A stretch of 64,000 bases of DNA, taken from Rhizopus sp. PT2906 (lineage: Eukaryota > Mucoromycota > Mucoromycetes > Mucorales > Rhizopodaceae). The notes under the pieces were generated by a model. The model did not search any database. It saw only the letters and a program-made list of their open reading frames with translations, and was not told where the DNA came from. This document shows, piece by piece, positions 58,618 through 64,000 of the stretch. The DNA lies in NCBI GenBank assembly GCA_025529335.1, contig JAMYHX010000017.1, forward strand, positions 156,504-220,503, read 5' to 3'. Within the stretch, counting starts at the first letter, position 1; each line of letters begins with the position of its first letter. The position numbers and the translations under genes were made by a program.

Positions 58618-60699
58618 TTTATTTCTAGAGAAAAAAAAAATCAGGAAAAACGCGCCCAACTTATTTCGTGTCTAAATCTTTCTAACGTGTCACAATATTT
58701 TCTTGCGTCGAGTCTCTTTCTCTTTTATGTTGGAACATTTGCCAAGCTATCTCAGCCTTACTCTATGATAAATAAGCTGTTAATTATGACACGAGTAAAA
58801 CAAGGGCCTATAATGGCATGTCTGTTAAAATAGTGATCCATTCAGTGAGCACGAACGGGATAAGCAGTTTGACGGTCTTATATAAAAAAAATAGATATGA
58901 ACGGGTTAAAATAGTACTGGTGACTTGAAAATGGAAAGCAGAACTCTATTTTAGTGAGAATAACTATATGAATGAGGAGATCAAGGAGGGAAAGGAAGGG
59001 ATCCTGCTATTGAACAACCATATCGTACGTTTGCTCGATGAAACGCCTACAGCTGAGCCACTTTAAGGGCTGGTCGAGGTATACCACTTTCTTACCACAT
59101 TTGTATTTATAAAGGACCATTACAGTCATTCTTCTGACAACCGCTGAATAAAGTGTGTCATTTATTAAGGTGCATTGTATGTATCCAAATGGCACCATCG
59201 ACATAAGTTGACACCAGAGCTAGTATAATGGTGTTATTGTTGTCTCATTGTTGTAGTTATCATACATTTAATTTACTTGGCATCATTCAATAGCATTTTC
59301 TGCTCATGGGTTCTAAAAGAAGTATGACAAAAAAAAGCTCAGGAAGACAGCAGGATCGTTTTTCATAAAGTTGACAACAATTTACAAGGAACAAAAAGTG
59401 TAAGAATAACTTTTGTCAAGATATAATATTAAAATATGTTGAGTTATATAAATGTGAGCTTTAAAAGAAATACAAACCAAGAGAAGGTCAGAACAGTATT
59501 ATAAATCGAACAACTTGGTAAGCAGCATTCAGTGCTTTTATAATATAGTTTTGTAGATGAAGTGACTTGCAAGGTAGCGACGCATCCCCCAAGGTAGAAT
59601 GGCCGTATCAAGTCTTTAAAGAATAATGGTTACACCATCGTCAGAGATATCAGAAAGTCACCTGGGGCAGAAGTCTTTAACAAGCAATGCCATTAAGGTT
59701 AAAAGAAAGACCATTGGTGGACGTAATCTTTGAACCTTGATATCACTGGTAACACCCACGGTAAAGTATCAGCATATATTTTAAGTATATTAAGGTTGTC
59801 ATGTAAAGACAAGTAGTTGTAAAGTTGCTGACACTGATATTCATTTCAGATTAAAACAACCATTGTCAAACTTATTGCTGTACCTAAACGAAATGATTGT
59901 TATGGGAAGGCTTAGAATGACTCAAGATATTTGAATGCAGAAATAATGGATACCAGAAAAGGATCGTGACAAGGATTCGTTCTTTTCAATGAGTTTTTGA
60001 TAAAAATAGGGTTTTCTTTTAGGTTACATTGATTAGCCTCAATAAAAGAAGAAAAGTACACGAAAGCGTCATTTCAACGTGAAAAAAAGGATACCTACGT
60101 AGTGTTTAGCAAAACAAGGGAACCCACGAACTGAGCTGGAAATAAAATGACAAAGTATTGAATAGAATGAGAATATAAACTAGATATCTCATTGTTTCTA
60201 ACTAATGTTCTCTTTGTCGAGAAACTCTTTTCGTTTCTGTTTTACTTTTTGACAATAAAGTTAGAAACTGTTTAATAGATTCATAGGAAAGTATGAAGAG
60301 GAGAGTGAATACACTTTTTTCTTTATCATCTGAGCTATGAATAGAAACATTATCCCTCTTCGATATTGTTTATAAATGAAGAGTAACCCTCAGGTAAGGC
60401 TCATGGCTAAGCCATTTTTTTTGAAACAGGTAAATTACTTGTGACCATTAAAGTATAGAAACTATAGGTGATGATAGGTCTCAATAAAGACACACATCCT
60501 TTACAAGAGTAGGTGACATAAGAATGGTGTAACCACATTTACGTACATCAAATAGTACGTAGCCATAGTCACAGGATGAAATGTAACAGATATATAAATT
60601 TGATATTAGAAAATATTTATATGGTTTATTATGTACACGTGTTTTTTAAAAAATCTTAAGGGCATATTATACACACACATTTATGAAAGGAAGGTATTA
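58618..60699. other. 2-kb intergenic region, no gene recognised
   Basis: Both strands were read; only short, unsupported ORFs are seen. It may contain noncoding RNA or old repeats that cannot be recognised by eye. Confidence 0.45.
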
Positions 60700-61287
60700 T
60701 TATTTTTGTTTCTTTTTAGTTGAGGATGAGTCTGATCTTTTTCTTTTCCACTCAAGCACTGTTTGATGATGTTGATGAACAGGTTCACTATCCACTTGTC
60801 CCACACAAATCTTAAATCTACCTTTTTGTATACTGTAGTTACATGAAGGTACTGTCAGTGACTGGGTATCATTTGTGCATTTTTTATCACCGTCGTTACA
60901 CTGCCAAAAGTCGGAATCCCAAATACTTTTATTGGGTGAACTTTTGGAAGAGAAGGCGGTAATGGATGTCATCTGGGTCAAGTCATGATCTATGTCTTGT
61001 TCTTGTTCTTTAATCTTGATGCCTGCCATTTGAGCAAACTCTTTAGCGGTTAAATCTTCACATTTAATCATAGATTCATTGTTATTATTGTTGTTGTTGT
61101 TATTATTATCCATATGTCTAAGCACTTTTTCTGTAGCTGCTGCTACTGTTGTAGGTGAAGAATATCTTCGACCAGATGAATAGTTGAATTTGTTCGTAAA
61201 TAATGATACTAACCCTTTCTTCCATTTATTACTGTGATTAAAAGAAGAATGTCGTGGTGGGTTGTAAGTGACGGCAACCAAGGTCAT
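60700..61287 (-). CDS. unknown protein, Asn-rich, with basic C-terminus
   Basis: A 195-aa ORF without introns. It starts MTLVAVTYNPPRHSSFNHSN, has a basic Ser-rich N-terminal third, then a run of ten Asn, then a more ordered part (CEDLTAKEFAQMAGIKIKEQ). A short aromatic motif, SIWDSDFWQC, follows, and the end is a Lys/Arg/Ser tail (WKRKRSDSSSTKKKQK) that could be a nuclear localisation signal. The LTAKEFAQMAGI and IWDSDFW segments look conserved rather than random, and I have an impression of similar Mucorales proteins, but no function is known to me. It is divergent from the USP7-like gene across 235 bp. Confidence 0.6.
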   Translation of the reverse strand: MTLVAVTYNPPRHSSFNHSNKWKKGLVSLFTNKFNYSSGRRYSSPTTVAAATEKVLRHMDNNNNNNNNNNESMIKCEDLTAKEFAQMAGIKIKEQEQDIDHDLTQMTSITAFSSKSSPNKSIWDSDFWQCNDGDKKCTNDTQSLTVPSCNYSIQKGRFKICVGQVDSEPVHQHHQTVLEWKRKRSDSSSTKKKQK

Positions 61288-61522
61288 AAGGATTCATACA
61301 ATAACAGAAAAAAGACGAGAAATGGTTTATAAGAGAATTATACAAGTGTTTTGTGTGTATATGAAAGAAAAAAAAAAAAAAAAAAGAAAAAGAAAAAAAT
61401 GCCTCAATTGTGATATGAACCCGACCATTCCCGGGGCTTATAAAAAAAAAACTCACGTCGTACGGCCAAAATGATGACGGAAATTCAATTCAAAAGAAAA
61501 AGGAAAGGTGTTTCTCTTCATA
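61288..61522. promoter_or_regulatory. divergent promoter between unknown Asn-rich gene and USP7-like gene
   Basis: A 235-bp spacer with a purine tract at 61366-61399 and no ORF. The role is inferred from the divergent start codons. Confidence 0.4.
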
Positions 61523-63583
61523 ATGGCAATAAAGAATGTAGACAAAGTAACCCTAGACAATAAGCAGGAACTCAGTCATATTCATCAATATAGTATATTT
61601 GATAGTAAAGAAGTAAACCATTTACTTGACTACATAAACTAACCTCAACTTAGCTGATGACGTTTTACCAAGTGTATTACCCATATATAAAGAACTAGAG
61701 CAAGTAGATTTTTATATTCATCATTGGGAAATAAAAGAATGGAGTAACTTAGACCAGCGTACTCATGGTCCAGTATTTGAAGTGGCTGGTTACAAATGGT
61801 ATAAACATAAAATGTATAAACAATGGTTAATATTTCAAAAATATAGGCGTACATTACTCTTTCCTAAAGGTAACGGGCAACATGAAATGGCGTCCATCTA
61901 TCTTGAAGTTGTCCAGAATCAAGATCAAAAAAAGGATTGGGCCATTTGTGGTCAATTTGCCATAGTGATATCAGATCCTTCCAATCCAAAGCATTTCTTT
62001 AGCAACCGTAATGTTGACGTCGTCGTCATTTAAACAATAATTCACACCCATTTATAGATGCTCATCATCGATTCTGTAATGAAGAAGTCGATTGGGGATT
62101 TACACGATACTATCCTTTAAAGACATTAAACTCGTTTCTAAAGAATGATCAAGTGACCATCTCCATCTTTTTAAGAATTGTCAAAGATGAAACAGGTGTC
62201 TTGTGGCACAACTTGATCAAGTAAGATAGAACCTACGAATGACCTCATACTCATCATCAATAGTTATGATTCCCGTAAAGAAACAGGCTATGTAGGCATC
62301 AGAAATCAAGGAGCAACGTGCTACATGAACTCTTTAATACAATCACTTTATTTTACAAACATATTCAGAAAGGCAGTATACAAGATTCCCACCGAGAAAG
62401 AAGATCCAAACAATAGTGTTGTTTTGGCACTTCAACGATGCTTTTATAACCTCCAATTTGCAGATGAATCTGTCGGTACAACAGAGCTCACCAAGTCATT
62501 TGGTTGGGATTCATCTGATGCGTTTATGCAACACGACGTTCAAGAGTTTAGTAGAGTCTTACAGGACAATCTCGAATTGAAAATGAAAGGAACATTAGTA
62601 GATGGTGCAGTGACAAACATATTCATGGGAAAGATGAAGAGCTTTATCAAGTGTATCCATGTCGACTATGAATCATCACGAGTAGAGGACTTTTATGGTA
62701 ACAGGACACTACATGTACAAAAATATCTTGCTCATGCTTTTGTAAGATATCCAACTCGATGTGAAGGGATGCAAAAATGTAGATGAATCATTTAAAAAAT
62801 ATGTGGCATTAGAAACACTGGATGGTGAAAACAAATATATGGCAGAAGGACATGGATTACAAGATGCATGTAAAGGTGTATCCTTTGAAAAGTTTCCACC
62901 CGTGCTACATCTACAACTGAAACGATTTGAATATGATATGCAAAGAGATACCATGGTGAAGGTAAAGATAACATGTGTAATTAGAGATAAAAGAAAGCTG
63001 ATATTGGGGGCTATAGATCAACGATCGTTATGTATTTCCAGATACCATGGATTTGCGTGAGTACTGCTCAGCGCCCAGTAATGATCCAGGAGAACACATT
63101 TATGTATTACATGGTGTTCTTGTTCATAGCGGTGATATTGATGGAGGGCATTACTTTGCACTGTTAAAACCTCAAAAGGACAGCAAATGGTTTCGCTTTG
63201 ATGATGATCGAGTGACACCAGTGACATTAAGGGAGGTATTTGAGGATAATTATGGTGATGATGACCATGATGATGAAATACGATGCACAAGTGCAAAAGC
63301 ATTAAAAAAGTTCACAAATGCTTACATGCTTGTCTATTTTCAAAAGAATAAACTAGATGAAATATTAGAGCCTATCGAAGAAAATGAAATACCAAAGCAT
63401 TTGAATAAATCAATCAAGGACAATGCAAGAGCTCTAAAAGATGATGTTATCAACACACTGTTACAGCAGCAAAGAAATCCAAAAAAGGACATTCGTCTAA
63501 AGAAGACAGGTAGTCAACCTAATAATACTACAAGCGATAAAAAGTGTAATACAGTCGTTTCAACGCGATGTTGTATAAGTTAA
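61523..63583 (+). CDS. USP7/UBP15-like ubiquitin protease, short form with C-terminal CaaX-like box
   Basis: Cysteine deubiquitinase. Exons spliced in frame give a MATH (TRAF-like) domain (HHWEIKEWSNLDQRTHGPVF, GYKWRTLLFPKGNGQHEM, DWGFTRYYPL). The USP domain follows: Cys box GYVGIRNQGATCYMNSLIQS (Cys codon at 62319-62321), then QHDVQEFSRVLQDNLE, QLDVKGCKNVDESFKKYV, LHLQLKRFEYDMQRDTMVKI, and the His box HSGDIDGGHYFALLKP (His at 63150). The chain continues TNAYMLVYFQKNKLDEILEP and stops after TRCCIS. Full USP7/UBP15 has about 500 more residues of ubiquitin-like HUBL domains that control activity; they are missing. The final four residues, CCIS, fit a prenylation CaaX box with Ser last. The first intron (GTATAT donor near 61590) is inferred from frame. 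Total is about 560 residues. Confidence 0.87.
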
Positions 63584-64000
63584 TTCTGAAATTAAAATTA
63601 ATAAAACCCATCTCTCTTTCCTCTGATTTGGGATTACTTTTAATTAAAAACGAATGAGTTGTTTTGCGTAATAAATGACAGCTTTATTTAATAATAAGTA
63701 TAAGTGGGTATTATTTATATTCCATATTCAATGATGCTTACTTTTTCTAATTGTTTTGGTGCATGTTAAACAATTTCAAACAACCAAAGAAAAAGAGAAA
63801 GAAGGGCATCAACGAGTGTTATTTAAAACAGAAGAATTTAACTCTCCTGTGCTTAATTATTTATTTTCTCCTATTTCATCTCTAAAACTAGAAGACTAAT
63901 GAATAAAAAAATAATATATTGCCCATTTTATATTTACCGAGGCGTTAAGGAATGCACTGCCGTTATGGACAGCGCATTAAATCCAGGGAGCACCGTTAAT
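63584..64000. other. 3' flank of USP7-like gene, no further gene recognised
   Basis: AT-rich sequence with polyadenylation-like AATAAAA at about 63599. Nothing else is supported before the window end. Confidence 0.45.

Noticed and set aside
58618..58659. Upstream start for RFC3 in the same frame
   Set aside because: It adds a hydrophobic Phe-rich leader unlike any RFC small subunit.

Overview
The window looks like nuclear DNA of an early-diverging fungus of the Mucorales type. The evidence is AT-rich sequence, many 45-100 nt GT-AG introns, closest recalled matches to Mucor/Rhizopus-like proteins, Asn/Gln/Ser repeats in regulators, and intergenic DNA full of decayed multicopy ORFs and DDE transposons. 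The genus is an inference; no search was possible.

Layout. 1-5234: a UFD4/TRIP12-type HECT ubiquitin ligase (minus), its last codons cut by the window start. 5.2-18.7 kb: a gene-poor, transposon-rich stretch. It holds a decayed copy of a Mucorales gene family (6.6-7.8 kb), a SRC1/HEH1-like inner nuclear membrane protein (8.1-9.8 kb), a DDE transposon relic with a 13-bp terminal inverted match, broken multicopy ORFs including an OTU protease domain with one in-frame stop, and a Tc1 element with an open 335-aa transposase. 20.3-35.2 kb: three minus-strand genes of core nuclear machinery, MED12, an Ies4-like/C2H2 (INO80-type) protein and POL2 (DNA polymerase epsilon), followed by a broken CTF4 C-terminal fragment. 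This block is bracketed by two copies of a 951-bp repeat in opposite orientation (18972-19922 and 36502-37452) that look identical wherever I compared them. 38.1-40.8 kb: a second, better preserved copy of the 6.6-7.8 kb family, in opposite orientation.

41.1-51.9 kb is compact and gene-dense: NAA10 (+), SUS1 (-), a NOT1-like protein lacking the usual C-terminal half (+), a secreted 14-cysteine protein (-), SNRNP27 (-), a PPIE/Cyp33 RRM-cyclophilin (+), an AVT/SLC38-type amino-acid transporter (-) and a methyltransferase with a myristoylation-type N-terminus (-). 53.6-63.6 kb is looser: an NsdD-like GATA factor (-), RFC3/human RFC5 (-), an unknown Asn-rich protein (-), and a short USP7/UBP15-like deubiquitinase (+) ending in a CaaX-like box.

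Most intact genes serve transcription and mRNA metabolism (MED12, INO80-type, SUS1, NOT1, SNRNP27, PPIE, GATA), DNA replication (POL2, RFC3, CTF4 relic) or ubiquitin (UFD4, USP7-like). There is no operon logic; several neighbours share short divergent or convergent intergenic spacers. The best leads for something new are the long inverted repeats around MED12-POL2, the CaaX-ended deubiquitinase, the shortened NOT1 and the paired lineage-specific family. No tRNA, rRNA or CRISPR array was recognised.
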